A stretch of DNA of 64,000 nucleotides from SB11 sp037968475 (GCA_037968475.1 JBBKVO010000005.1:62001-126000), one strand, 5' to 3'; positions 25,756 through 35,239 are shown, counted from the stretch's first letter. Numbers and translations are program-made. The notes: generated by a model not told the origin, from the sequence alone.

Positions 25756-28254
25756 ATGAATATACCCACTTCAACGAACGAAAGTCAGGAAATTAACAAA
25801 ACACAAGGTGTAGACCAATCTGGGCAAGAAGGCTTTGATATAAAAAAGTTCTTATTTACTCGTATTTTAAGCGTTCTCCCTTTTATCATTCTTAGTGGTC
25901 TTATAGGGCTTTTTGCCGCTTTTTTGGTAAACAGGTATACCCGCCCAATATATTCGGTTGAAGCTACCATGCTTCTTCAAGAGGAGAAAAGTCAAGACGG
26001 ATTAGGTGCAGGACTTCAATCTCTTTTCTTTGCCGATTCAAGGTTAATTTTCGAAAACTCAATACTTACCCTAAAATCATACGCCTTAAATGAAAAAGTT
26101 GTTCAAGGGTCTGATTTTAATGTAAGTTTTTATGCCGTTGGCCGTGCTGTATCTAATGAAATATACGGCAGCGAATGTCCTGTGAGAATAGAATTTGATA
26201 CTGCTTCGCCACAGCCTATTAATGCCGTTTTTGTACTAGAAAGTGTTGACGAGAACACATTTAATATATTAGTTGAACAATCAGGTATTAGCTATAAAAT
26301 AAACACACAAGAACCTATAAAAACAAACAAGTGTGTTAATCCTTCGGGTAAAAAAAGCTATGGCGAATGGATACAATCCACCTGTTATAAATATAAAGTA
26401 ATAAAAAAAGAAAGTGGATTTTCCTCAGGTTCAAAAATTAGGGTAGCCACAAGTAAAAACGGTGATATTGTTAAACTATTTCAGACAGGATTAAAATTCG
26501 AGCCCTTGTCAAAAGGGTCTGCGGGTGTTAAAATATCGATGGAAGGTAACAGCCGTGAGAAGATGGTAACCTACATAGACAAATTGCAAGATGAGTTTAT
26601 GGAAAGTGGCCTTGAGGAGAAGAATAAAATAGTGCAGGGAGCCATAAAATTTATCGAGTCTCAATTGCTTACCATCAGCGATTCATTAAGTTTGGCAGAA
26701 GATAACATAGAAAACTTTAGGGTAAATCGCGGTGTAATAAACCTATCAGCTCAAGGTAATCTATTGTTATCACGATTAGAGGGAGTGATGGACGAAAAGT
26801 ACCAAATACAATTGGCCATCAGCTACCTTAATTATTTAAAAGACTATTTGGAGCGTAAAGATTTCAAAACAGATATTATCGCTCCATCTCTGATGAACCT
26901 TTCGGATCAATCTTTACAAAGTAGAGTTGAGAAATTGGTTGAATTACAAATTGATTTCAAACGTATATCACAAACAGGCTCAGAACAAAATCCTGTTTAT
27001 ATTAATCATTTGGCTGCGTTAAATCAGTACAGCAATAGCCTGTTAGAGTTGGTAAACAATATGCAAAAAAGCATTAAGTTAACAGCTAACGATATAAATA
27101 CAAGATTAGAAAAAATACAAACCGAAATAGATTTATTGCCTAGCAAAGAGCGCGAGTATTTTGTTATTGAAAGAAAATTTAAAGTAAATGAAGATATCTA
27201 TAATTTTTTGCTTCAACGTAGAGCTGAGTTAGGTATTATCAAAGCCTCTACCAGACCTGATAATAGAATATTGGATAGGGCAAGTGTGAAAACAAGAATC
27301 AGCCCTAAGAATCAATTAAACTTTCTAATTGGTGGACTGATTGGCGCATTAATCCCCATTATTATTATATCAATAATAGAATTTTTCAATAATAAAATTC
27401 GTAGCACCAACGATATAAAACAAATAACCGGTATACCCATTATTGGAGGTGTAGGACATAGTGATAAAGAAACCAATCTGGTTGTATACAACAACCCTAA
27501 ATCATCAATAAGCGAACGGTTTAGGGCGATACGAAGCAATTTGCAGTTTTTGGGTAGTGAAGAAAAAAAGAACAAAACTATTGTTATTACTTCAAGTATA
27601 AGCGGTGAAGGAAAAACATTTTGCTCAATAAACACAGCTAGTATACTGGCATACAGCAAAAAGAAAACCTTACTTATAGGGTTAGATTTGCGTAAACCCA
27701 AAATTTATAGCGATTTTGATTTAACCAATGAGCACGGAATATCAACATACGCCATTGGTCGCTCTACAAAAGAGCAAATAGTACAGGCTACCAAATACGA
27801 TAACCTTTATTTTATAGCAGCAGGGCCAACCCCACCAAATCCCTCAGAACTTATTTTGAGTGATAAGTTTGTGAACCTGATGAAAGAACTACAGGATGAG
27901 TTTGACTATGTAGTAATGGACACCCCTCCATTTGGTATTGTGTCTGATGCTATCGAATTGATGAAATACTCTGATATCAATCTATATGTAGTAAGACAAG
28001 GATATACCCGTAAAGATATGGTGCAGTTTATAGATAGCCTATATCGCCAAAAGCAAATAAAAAACCTTAGTATTATTGTAAACGACGTAAAAGCAGGTAA
28101 TCCTTATGGCTACGGCTATGGTTACGGTTATGGCTATGGTTACGGCTATGGGTATGGCTATGGAGGTTATGGTTATGGTGGAGGCTATGGCTACTACGAA
28201 GAAGAGGCGCCCGCCCCACGACCATTGTGGAAACGACTATTAGGTCTTAAATAA
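25756..28254 (+). CDS. Polysaccharide copolymerase / tyrosine autokinase (Wzc-like) with Tyr-Gly tail
   Basis: The 832-residue protein has a Wzz domain with two flanking membrane helices (about 37-57 and 520-540), a periplasmic coiled-coil region, and a cytoplasmic BY-kinase domain. Walker A is SISGEGKT near 613-620, A' is LLIGLDLRKP, and Walker B is VVMDTPPFG near 719. The C-terminus carries 15 tyrosines (about 784-814), ten of them in an unbroken Tyr-Gly run, before an acidic and then a basic end. These would be the autophosphorylation sites. Cycling of phosphorylation controls chain export and length. A strong terminator follows. Confidence 0.95.
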   Translation: MNIPTSTNESQEINKTQGVDQSGQEGFDIKKFLFTRILSVLPFIILSGLIGLFAAFLVNRYTRPIYSVEATMLLQEEKSQDGLGAGLQSLFFADSRLIFENSILTLKSYALNEKVVQGSDFNVSFYAVGRAVSNEIYGSECPVRIEFDTASPQPINAVFVLESVDENTFNILVEQSGISYKINTQEPIKTNKCVNPSGKKSYGEWIQSTCYKYKVIKKESGFSSGSKIRVATSKNGDIVKLFQTGLKFEPLSKGSAGVKISMEGNSREKMVTYIDKLQDEFMESGLEEKNKIVQGAIKFIESQLLTISDSLSLAEDNIENFRVNRGVINLSAQGNLLLSRLEGVMDEKYQIQLAISYLNYLKDYLERKDFKTDIIAPSLMNLSDQSLQSRVEKLVELQIDFKRISQTGSEQNPVYINHLAALNQYSNSLLELVNNMQKSIKLTANDINTRLEKIQTEIDLLPSKEREYFVIERKFKVNEDIYNFLLQRRAELGIIKASTRPDNRILDRASVKTRISPKNQLNFLIGGLIGALIPIIIISIIEFFNNKIRSTNDIKQITGIPIIGGVGHSDKETNLVVYNNPKSSISERFRAIRSNLQFLGSEEKKNKTIVITSSISGEGKTFCSINTASILAYSKKKTLLIGLDLRKPKIYSDFDLTNEHGISTYAIGRSTKEQIVQATKYDNLYFIAAGPTPPNPSELILSDKFVNLMKELQDEFDYVVMDTPPFGIVSDAIELMKYSDINLYVVRQGYTRKDMVQFIDSLYRQKQIKNLSIIVNDVKAGNPYGYGYGYGYGYGYGYGYGYGGYGYGGGYGYYEEEAPAPRPLWKRLLGLK

Positions 28255-28263
28255 GAAAGAACC

Positions 28264-28295
28264 AAGCCCCATACCTTTAGGTGTGGGGCTTTTAT
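28264..28295 (+). terminator. Rho-independent terminator after the export genes
   Basis: The stem AAGCCCCATACCT/AGGTGTGGGGCTT has one G-U pair, a very short loop and a following TTTT. It begins about 10 bases after the stop of the Wzc-like gene and separates the export genes from the glycan-assembly operon. Confidence 0.85.
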
Positions 28296-28365
28296 ATTAG
28301 TGGGAATAGATAGTAATATACAAAGCTGTGCCAATGATACCCTGCTTTTGTATCACAAAACTTAA

Positions 28366-28395
28366 TTTGCATTTAACATATTTTTGTTAACTTTG
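28366..28395 (+). promoter_or_regulatory. Promoter of the glycan-assembly operon
   Basis: A -33 TTTG (28366-28369) and a -7 TAACTTTG (28388-28395) are separated by 18 bases, close to the Bacteroidota consensus spacing, and this is the best promoter match in the window. It leaves a leader of about 95 bases. The leader contains a 6-bp hairpin (ACAGTA/TACTGT, near 28460-28480) before a GTG start. Confidence 0.75.
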
Positions 28396-28496
28396 AGTAC
28401 TTTTTCTACTCAATGATTAGTTCATAATATGGGACTGAGGTGGCGAAGCTGTGAAAAGAACAGTAAAATATCTACTGTCATAACCCCAAAAACCAA

Positions 28497-29027
28497 GTGT
28501 TAGAAACACTAATTTCTTCAAAAACCCGAATAAAACTTCTTCTCAAATTCTTTCTGAACTCTAGTAATAAAGCACATTTACGAGGTTTAGAATCGGAGTT
28601 TGGAGAGAGTTCTAATGCCATTAGGTTAGAGCTAAATAAACTTGAAGAGGCAGGCTTGCTTAAAAGCTCGCATCAAGGGAACAAGAAACTTTTTAATGCC
28701 AATACATCGCACCCGCTTTTTAAAGATATTAATAGTATACTTTTTAAATACACAGGGCTAGATAGAATTGCCGAGCAAGTACTATCAAACCTTGGAGAAC
28801 TTGTAAGAGTGTATTTAGTGGGTGATTTAGGCAGAGGCATAGATTCGCCCATTATAGATTTGATTATTGTAGGTAATATTAATACTACTTACCTACTTAA
28901 ATTAATTGAAAAGGCAGAGAATATAATTGATAAAAAGATAAGGTATCTAACCTATACTGCCGAGCAGTTTGACGAACAAAAAGACAGAATTTTACCAGAG
29001 AACCATTTATTAATTTGGAATCAATAA
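28497..29027 (+). CDS. Winged-helix regulator with degenerate nucleotidyltransferase-like domain
   Basis: The 176-residue protein starts with GTG. Residues about 1-75 form an ArsR-like winged helix (RGLESEFGESSNAIRLELNKLEEAGLL is the recognition region). Residues about 95-176 resemble an MNT-type nucleotidyltransferase (YLVGDLGRGIDSPIIDLIIVG) in which the usual catalytic DxD reads IxD, so it is probably inactive. Related genes often open Bacteroidota polysaccharide operons. Its place as first gene after the promoter suggests autoregulation of the operon (inference). The next gene starts 6 bases later. Confidence 0.78.
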   Translation: MLETLISSKTRIKLLLKFFLNSSNKAHLRGLESEFGESSNAIRLELNKLEEAGLLKSSHQGNKKLFNANTSHPLFKDINSILFKYTGLDRIAEQVLSNLGELVRVYLVGDLGRGIDSPIIDLIIVGNINTTYLLKLIEKAENIIDKKIRYLTYTAEQFDEQKDRILPENHLLIWNQ

Positions 29028-29033
29028 ACCAGT

Positions 29034-30335
29034 ATGAATAATTACAAAATTTCAGTAGTTGGATTAGGATATGTTGGGCTACCATTAGCCGTTGAGTTTG
29101 GAAAAATATATCCAACCGTAGGGTTTGATATAAATAAAACTCGTATTGAAGAACTTAGCAACGGGCACGATAGAACCCTTGAGGTTGCCGATGATTATCT
29201 ACAAGGAATAATAAATGGTACCGATGCAGGGTGTAAAGCAGGTGCAGGTATCAGCTTTAGTACTGATTCTAACGATATTAAAGACTGTAATATATATATA
29301 ATCACAGTGCCAACGCCTGTTGATAAACACAATCGCCCCGACCTTACCCCTCTTTATAAATCGAGTGAATCAGTGGGTAAAGTTTTAAGCAAAGGCGATA
29401 TAGTTATATACGAATCAACCGTTTACCCAGGAGTTACTGAAGACGAGTGCGTACCCGTTTTAGAAAAATTCTCAGGACTTAAATTTAACCAAGATTTTTA
29501 TTGCGGTTACTCGCCCGAACGTATCAATCCGGGTGATAAAGAACATACCGTAACCAAAATACTTAAAGTTACTTCAGGTTCAACGCCAGAGATTGGTGTA
29601 ATAGTAGATAATATATACAAATCGGTAATAGTGGCAGGCACTCACTTGGCACCTAATATTAGAGTAGCCGAAGCTGCAAAAGTGATAGAAAACTCACAAC
29701 GCGATATAAACATTGCCTTTGTAAATGAGCTATCTAAAATTTTTAACCGTTTGGGTATTGATACGAATGATGTATTAGAAGCTGCGGGTACCAAATGGAA
29801 CTTTTTGAAGTTTAAACCGGGTTTAGTAGGCGGACATTGTATAGGTGTAGACCCTTACTATTTGGCACAAAAAGCACAAGAGATGGGCTACCATCCTGAA
29901 ATTATACTTGCCGGACGTAGGTTAAATGATGGCATGGGAGCTTATGTAGCCAAAGAAACCGTTAAACTAATGTTGCGTAAAGACATTAAGGTTAAAGATG
30001 CTAATGTATTAGTATTGGGCATTACATTTAAAGAAAACTGCCCCGATGTACGAAATACTAAAGTGGTAGATATTATTGGTGAGTTGGCCGAATACCACAC
30101 CAATATTACTATTTACGACCCTTGGGCTGAACCTGCTGAAGTAAAACACGAGTATGGTTTAACCACAACAAACAAAATAGCCGATATTGAAAATAAAAAA
30201 TACGACGCTATTATATTGGCAGTAGCGCACAACGAATTTGCAAATCTTGACATCAATACATTAACAAACGAAACCAGTGTATTGTATGATGTAAAAGGTT
30301 TTTACGATAAAGAATTGGTTGACGGAAGACTTTAA
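29034..30335 (+). CDS. UDP-N-acetylhexosamine 6-dehydrogenase (TviB/WbpO-like)
   Basis: The 433-residue nucleotide-sugar dehydrogenase has an NAD motif (VVGLGYVGLPLAVEFG), VPTPVDKHNRPDL, ESTVYPGVTEDECVP, and the catalytic Cys in GLVGGHCIGVDPYYL. The overall wording matches TviB-type enzymes, which oxidise UDP-GlcNAc or UDP-GalNAc at C6 to the uronic acid, rather than UDP-glucose dehydrogenase. It feeds an acidic sugar into the glycan. Exact substrate preference is inferred. Confidence 0.9.
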   Translation: MNNYKISVVGLGYVGLPLAVEFGKIYPTVGFDINKTRIEELSNGHDRTLEVADDYLQGIINGTDAGCKAGAGISFSTDSNDIKDCNIYIITVPTPVDKHNRPDLTPLYKSSESVGKVLSKGDIVIYESTVYPGVTEDECVPVLEKFSGLKFNQDFYCGYSPERINPGDKEHTVTKILKVTSGSTPEIGVIVDNIYKSVIVAGTHLAPNIRVAEAAKVIENSQRDINIAFVNELSKIFNRLGIDTNDVLEAAGTKWNFLKFKPGLVGGHCIGVDPYYLAQKAQEMGYHPEIILAGRRLNDGMGAYVAKETVKLMLRKDIKVKDANVLVLGITFKENCPDVRNTKVVDIIGELAEYHTNITIYDPWAEPAEVKHEYGLTTTNKIADIENKKYDAIILAVAHNEFANLDINTLTNETSVLYDVKGFYDKELVDGRL

Positions 30336-30355
30336 AATAGAAATATAAAAACGTT

Positions 30356-31411
30356 TTGAAAGTACTGATTACAGGAACAGCAGGCTTTATAGGTCATCAC
30401 CTTGCACAAAAACTAAATGGGCAGGAAGGATACGTTACTTATGGACTTGATTCTATTAACGACTATTACGATGTAAATATTAAATACGCTCGACTTAAAA
30501 ACCAAGGTTTTGATGTTGATGCTATTGAATATAACAAACTTTTGAAAAGCGATAGTGGTAACTTTTTCATTCAGCTTAAACTGGAAGACAAAGAAAACCT
30601 TGATAAACTGTTTGCTGCCGAAAAGTTTGATATCGTTATAAACCTTGCTGCACAAGCGGGAGTTCGTTATTCATTAACGCATCCACAAGCGTATATTGAT
30701 AGTAATATACAAGGCTATTTAAACATATTAGAAGCGTGCAGGCACAACCAAGTGAAGCACCTTTTATACGCATCAAGTTCATCTGTATATGGCTTAAACA
30801 AGCGTAACCCATTTTCGGTAGAACAAAACGTCGACCATCCTATGTCGTTATACGCAGCCTCTAAAAAAAGCAACGAGCTTATGGCGCACGTATACTCGCA
30901 TTTGTTTGGTTTACCTACCACAGGTTTGCGTTTCTTTACCGTGTATGGCCCTTGGGGCAGGCCTGATATGGCATTGTATATCTTTACTAAAAACATATTA
31001 GACGGCAAACCCATCGAGGTATATAACAACGGTGATATGATGCGTGATTTTACTTACGTAGACGATATAACCGAAAGTATATCACGTTTGATTAAAAAAG
31101 AACCAGCTCCAAAACCTGAATTGGCAGAGGTAGATTTGCCGCCTAATCTTAGTTCGGCACCGTATCAAATATTCAATATAGGCAATAACAACCCTGTTAT
31201 GCTTATGGAATTTGTACACGCTATTGAAGAGGTTACAGGTAAAAAAACCGAGATAATAAAGAAACCCTTACAAATGGGCGATGTGCCTAAAACGTATGCC
31301 GAAGTTCAAAACCTGTTTGATTATATAGACTTTAAACCCAACACCTATATAAAAGACGGTGTAAAACGTTTTGTTGATTGGTTTAAAGAGTATTACGGCT
31401 ATAATAAATAG
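30356..31411 (+). CDS. UDP-uronate 4-epimerase family (CapI/TviC-like)
   Basis: The 351-residue SDR epimerase starts with TTG. The NAD motif is GTAGFIGHHLA; the catalytic site is SSSSVYG with YAASKKSNE (YxxxK). The GRPDMALYIFT stretch is characteristic of UDP-glucuronate 4-epimerases. With the upstream dehydrogenase it would make UDP-galacturonate or UDP-GalNAcA. Whether the substrate is the glucuronate or the N-acetyl form cannot be decided from the sequence. Confidence 0.88.
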   Translation: MKVLITGTAGFIGHHLAQKLNGQEGYVTYGLDSINDYYDVNIKYARLKNQGFDVDAIEYNKLLKSDSGNFFIQLKLEDKENLDKLFAAEKFDIVINLAAQAGVRYSLTHPQAYIDSNIQGYLNILEACRHNQVKHLLYASSSSVYGLNKRNPFSVEQNVDHPMSLYAASKKSNELMAHVYSHLFGLPTTGLRFFTVYGPWGRPDMALYIFTKNILDGKPIEVYNNGDMMRDFTYVDDITESISRLIKKEPAPKPELAEVDLPPNLSSAPYQIFNIGNNNPVMLMEFVHAIEEVTGKKTEIIKKPLQMGDVPKTYAEVQNLFDYIDFKPNTYIKDGVKRFVDWFKEYYGYNK

Positions 31412-31415
31412 TAGA

Positions 31416-32417
31416 TTGAGCGTAGAATTAATAGCTGAAATAGGGCAGGCGCACGAGGGTAGTTTGGGTATAGCCCATTCATACATTGATGCTCTTGCAG
31501 ATGCAGGTGTGCATACCGTAAAATTTCAGGTACATATTGCCGAAGCTGAGAGTAGCCAGTTTGAACCCTTTCGGGTAAAATTTAGCTACGAGGATGATAC
31601 TCGCTACGATTATTGGCAACGCATGGAGTTTACCGCTCAACAATGGGCAGGTTTAAAACAGCATTGCGAAGATAAAGGGATGGAGTTTGGTGCATCGCCA
31701 TTTTCATTAGCCGCCGTTGATTTGCTTGAATCTATCGGAGTTAAAAACTACAAAATAGGTTCGGGAGAAGTTTCAAACTTTTTAATGCTCGAAAAAATAG
31801 CTCGTACAGGCAAGCCCATCCTGCTTTCATCAGGTATGAGCAGTTTTGATGAGTTAGATAAATCAGTAGAGTTTATAAAAGGTTTTGGAAACGACATTAT
31901 ATTGTTTCAATGCACCACACAATACCCTACCAGTGCTGAAAACTCGGGTCTTAACGTGATCCCTCAAATGAAACAACGTTACGGGCTAAAAGTAGGTTTA
32001 TCAGACCATTCGGGTACAATTTTCCCAAGTTTGGCTGCCGTAGCCTTAGGTGCTGAATTGCTAGAGTTTCATGTGGTATTTGACAAAAAAATGTTTGGCC
32101 CTGATGCCTCATCGTCATTAACAATCGATCAGGTAAAACAACTTTCACAAGGGGTACAGTACATTAGCACATCATTGGCCAATCCTGTCGATAAAAACGA
32201 TACTGAAAAATACACACAGCTAAAAGCCATGTTTGGCAAATCGTTAGCTGTAAATAAAGATATAAAGGCAGGCCAAACCATTGCTTTTGAAGATTTAGAA
32301 AGCAAAAAACCTGCCGGACAAGGCATTAGCACTGCCCAATACAACACCATAGTTGGCAAAACTCTTACCCGCGATTTGAATAAGTGGGATTTTATAACTG
32401 AAAACGACATTAGGTAA
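31416..32417 (+). CDS. neuB: N-acylneuraminate synthase (NeuB family)
   Basis: The enzyme condenses phosphoenolpyruvate with an N-acyl-mannosamine-type sugar to form a nine-carbon nonulosonic acid. The TIM-barrel motifs ELIAEIGQAHEGSLG, KFQVHIAEAESSQF, KIGSGEVSNF and GLSDHSGTIFPSLAAVALGA, and a C-terminal SAF domain (about 275-333), are present. An ATG at 31371 lies inside the previous gene; the TTG at 31416, 5 bases after that gene's stop, begins directly at the conserved domain and is preferred. It overlaps neuC by one base. Confidence 0.9.
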   Translation: MSVELIAEIGQAHEGSLGIAHSYIDALADAGVHTVKFQVHIAEAESSQFEPFRVKFSYEDDTRYDYWQRMEFTAQQWAGLKQHCEDKGMEFGASPFSLAAVDLLESIGVKNYKIGSGEVSNFLMLEKIARTGKPILLSSGMSSFDELDKSVEFIKGFGNDIILFQCTTQYPTSAENSGLNVIPQMKQRYGLKVGLSDHSGTIFPSLAAVALGAELLEFHVVFDKKMFGPDASSSLTIDQVKQLSQGVQYISTSLANPVDKNDTEKYTQLKAMFGKSLAVNKDIKAGQTIAFEDLESKKPAGQGISTAQYNTIVGKTLTRDLNKWDFITENDIR

Positions 32418-33574
32418 TGAGCAAACGCAAAGTTTGTGTAGTAGTAACAGCACGCCCCAGTTATAGCCGTATAAAAACTGCACTTAAAGCTATACAAAAC
32501 CATCCCGATTTAGAGTTGCAATTAGTTATTGCTGCCTCTGCATTGTTAGACAGGTATGGCTCGGCCGTAAATTTTATCGAGCGAGACGGTTTTCAGATAA
32601 CAGCTAAAGTATTTAACGTACTTGAAGGCGAGAACCTTACTGCTGCTGCAAAAACAACAGGTATAGGTATACTAGAGCTATCAACGGTGTTTGATAATTT
32701 AGCCCCTGATGTGGTAGTAACCGTTGCCGATAGGTTTGAAACAATGGCAACAGCTATTTCGGCCTCGTATATGAATATTCCCCTTGCCCACGTGCAAGGA
32801 GGTGAAGTAACAGGTAATATTGACGAGAAAGTTCGCCACGCCATTACCAAACTAGCCGATATGCACATGGTAGCATCGCCCAAAGCATACGAACGTGTGG
32901 TGAAGATGGGTGAAGATCCAAAGAAGGTATACCTTACAGGTTGCCCCTCAATAGATCTTGCAGATGAAATATTGAAAAATAGCGCGCTTGATTTTGACCC
33001 GTTTGATAAATACAAAGGGGCAGGTAAAGGTGTTGATATTAGCAATGGCTACATAGTAGTGATGCAGCACCCTGTAACTACTGAATACGGCCAATCGCGC
33101 CAGCATATAGAAGAAACGCTTGATGCGGTTTCTGAATTAAATATACCTGTATTATGGTTTTGGCCTAATGTTGATGCAGGAGCTGATGGAACATCAAAAG
33201 GTATACGTGAGTTTAGAGAATTGAGGGATACTTCAAATTTCCATTTCTTTAAGAATATGGAACCCAACGATTTTCTTCGTTTGATAAAAAACGCACAATG
33301 TTTAATAGGTAACTCAAGCGTAGGTATTCGCGAGAGTGCATATTTAGGCATACCCGTAGTAAATATTGGAGGAAGACAGGCAGGTAGAGAAAGAGGCCAA
33401 AATGTTACCGATGTAGGCTACAATAAAGAAGAGATAAAAACAGCTATAAAAAACCAAATAGCACACGGTCATTACGAAAGCGACCGTATATATGGTGATG
33501 GCACAGCAGGCCAGCAGATTGCTGATTTATTAGCAACCGCCCCACTTTCCATCGAAAAAATATTGATGTACTAA
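32417..33574 (+). CDS. neuC: UDP-N-acetylglucosamine 2-epimerase, hydrolysing (NeuC family)
   Basis: The 385-residue GT-B-like epimerase has VTARPSYSRIK, AHVQGGEVTGNIDEKVRHAITKLADMH, VMQHPVTTEYGQS and IGNSSVGIRESAYLGIPVVNIGGRQAGRERG. The hydrolysing type converts UDP-GlcNAc (or a 2,4-diacetamido analogue) to the free mannosamine-type sugar used by NeuB. Its ATG overlaps the neuB stop, so the two are coupled. A LegG-type role for legionaminic acid is possible, but no legB/legC genes lie nearby, so a sialic-acid-type route is favoured. Confidence 0.92.
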   Translation: MSKRKVCVVVTARPSYSRIKTALKAIQNHPDLELQLVIAASALLDRYGSAVNFIERDGFQITAKVFNVLEGENLTAAAKTTGIGILELSTVFDNLAPDVVVTVADRFETMATAISASYMNIPLAHVQGGEVTGNIDEKVRHAITKLADMHMVASPKAYERVVKMGEDPKKVYLTGCPSIDLADEILKNSALDFDPFDKYKGAGKGVDISNGYIVVMQHPVTTEYGQSRQHIEETLDAVSELNIPVLWFWPNVDAGADGTSKGIREFRELRDTSNFHFFKNMEPNDFLRLIKNAQCLIGNSSVGIRESAYLGIPVVNIGGRQAGRERGQNVTDVGYNKEEIKTAIKNQIAHGHYESDRIYGDGTAGQQIADLLATAPLSIEKILMY

Positions 33575-33576
33575 CA

Positions 33577-34539
33577 TTGGAAACCCAATTGTTAAACATA
33601 CTGGTAGCAGAAACACTTAACTTTAGTCCACAAGCAGTTGAGGGATTAAAACAGTTGGGCAATGTAACTCTACAAGATATTGAAAAGGAAAATCTTACAG
33701 ATGCCTTGGGCACCTATGATGTTTTTTGGTTTCGTTTAAAATTTAGAATACAAAAAGAAGATTTTCCAATAAATACACGCACCCGTTACATACTTTGTCC
33801 TGTAACTGGTTTAGACCATATAGACCTTGATGCTTGCCAAAAAAGGGGCATAAAAGTATTAGCTTTAAAGGGAGAAACGGATTTTCTTAAAACCGTTCGT
33901 GCCACAGCAGAGCATACACTTGGCCTCACACTTTCATTACTACGTAATACCTCACAAGCTATACAATCAGTAAATGGGGGAGTATGGAACAGAGATTTGT
34001 TTAAAGGCCATGAGATTTATGGCAAAAAAGTAGGCATAGTAGGCGTTGGTCGTTTGGGCATTATAACAGCAGGCTTTTTTAAAGCCTTTGGTGCAGAAGT
34101 TTATGGCTACGATATAAAAAAATTTGATGCTTCCATTTGCAACAAAGTAGATAGCTTACTAGAGTTAGCCACAATGGTAGATATACTTAGTATACACGTT
34201 GCATATAATGACGGCAGTCATCATTTGATAAATAAAACAGTTTTTGAAAAAATGCCTCACCATGCAGTACTAATAAATACAGCAAGGGGAGGGGTAGTAA
34301 AGGGCGATGATTTATTAAACGCATTAGAAAATAAGACTATCGCAGGTGCTGCATTGGATGTTATAGAGGATGAATACAATATCGAACAAAATCCTCTTAT
34401 CAATTTTGCCTCACACAATAGCAACCTTATTATAACGCCACATATAGGCGGCAATACCTACGAATCGTTTGCAAAAACCGAATTGTTTTTGCTGGATAAA
34501 CTAAAAAAGACACTTCAGATTGAGCAACAACACGCCTAA
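33577..34539 (+). CDS. D-2-hydroxyacid dehydrogenase in the nonulosonic acid set
   Basis: The 320-residue NAD-dependent D-2-hydroxyacid dehydrogenase (SerA/LdhA fold) starts with TTG. The NAD motif is GVGRLGIITAGFF; the substrate Arg is in INTARGGVVKG, the Glu lies in DVIEDEYN and the catalytic His in TPHIGGNTYES. It sits 2 bases after neuC and overlaps neuA by 20 bases, so it almost surely serves this sugar pathway. It might make or consume a hydroxyacid such as lactate or glycerate for acyl decoration, or act on the nonulosonic acid's 2-keto end. Both are inference. Confidence 0.85.
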   Translation: METQLLNILVAETLNFSPQAVEGLKQLGNVTLQDIEKENLTDALGTYDVFWFRLKFRIQKEDFPINTRTRYILCPVTGLDHIDLDACQKRGIKVLALKGETDFLKTVRATAEHTLGLTLSLLRNTSQAIQSVNGGVWNRDLFKGHEIYGKKVGIVGVGRLGIITAGFFKAFGAEVYGYDIKKFDASICNKVDSLLELATMVDILSIHVAYNDGSHHLINKTVFEKMPHHAVLINTARGGVVKGDDLLNALENKTIAGAALDVIEDEYNIEQNPLINFASHNSNLIITPHIGGNTYESFAKTELFLLDKLKKTLQIEQQHA

Positions 34540-35239
34540 AATACTTGCCATAATTCCTGCCCGCGAAGGGTCGAAAAGGGTAAAGCATAAAAATTTTCGT
34601 CCATTTGCTGATAGTACTTTGGTAGATATTGCCATAGTACAAAGCCTGCAAACCAAATTGCTTACAGATATAGTATTAAGTTCCGACAGCGATGAAGTAC
34701 TGGCTATTGGCGCAAAATACCCTGAAATAGTAAGCCTTAAACGTCCCTTAGAAATATCGGATGATAAATCACCTGCCATAGATTACGTTAAGCATACCCT
34801 TACAGTAATGGAATCTCAGAAGGGATATACATACGACATGGTAGTGATAATACAACCTAGTTCGCCCTTGCGTAAACCCGAAGATATTGATAGTACTATA
34901 AGTCTTTTGCTTAATCATCCTGAAAAAGAATCATCAGTTAGTGTAGTAAAGGTAGACCACATGATACATCCCTTAAAATTAAAGGTGATGAATGGTGATG
35001 CCTTATTACCCTATATAGAAGAAGAAGACGGACGTTTTGCATCGCACGAGTTGCCCGATATTTATGTACGCAACTGTGCCGTATATGTAACCCGTAGGCA
35101 AAACCTTGAAAACCGTGTAGATGTTATCAGTCCCAATAGTGTGGGTTATGTAATGCCTCCTGAAACATCAGTAGATATAAACGAAATGCTTGACTTTGAG
35201 TTGGCGGAGCATTTATATAAAAAAAGCAATCAAAAATAG
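34520..35239 (+). CDS. neuA: Acylneuraminate cytidylyltransferase (NeuA family)
   Basis: The 239-residue enzyme activates a nonulosonic acid as its CMP derivative. The CTP-binding start LAIIPAREGSKRVKHKNFRPF and the central IIQPSSPLRKPEDID motif are present. It starts with TTG (LSNNTPK) inside the end of the dehydrogenase gene. It is clearly a different subgroup from PseF at 39831, in line with two separate nonulosonic acids. Confidence 0.92.
   Translation: MSNNTPKILAIIPAREGSKRVKHKNFRPFADSTLVDIAIVQSLQTKLLTDIVLSSDSDEVLAIGAKYPEIVSLKRPLEISDDKSPAIDYVKHTLTVMESQKGYTYDMVVIIQPSSPLRKPEDIDSTISLLLNHPEKESSVSVVKVDHMIHPLKLKVMNGDALLPYIEEEDGRFASHELPDIYVRNCAVYVTRRQNLENRVDVISPNSVGYVMPPETSVDINEMLDFELAEHLYKKSNQK

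Noticed and set aside
28105..28197. Simple DNA tandem repeat
   Set aside because: The codons vary irregularly while the Tyr-Gly pattern is kept, so it is treated as a protein feature.
31371..31415. Longer N-terminus for NeuB starting at ATG 31371
   Set aside because: It overlaps the preceding epimerase gene by 41 bases and adds residues outside the conserved domain.
32593..33045. Long minus-strand frame (150 codons) inside neuC
   Set aside because: Serine/threonine-rich antisense shadow of a well-supported gene.
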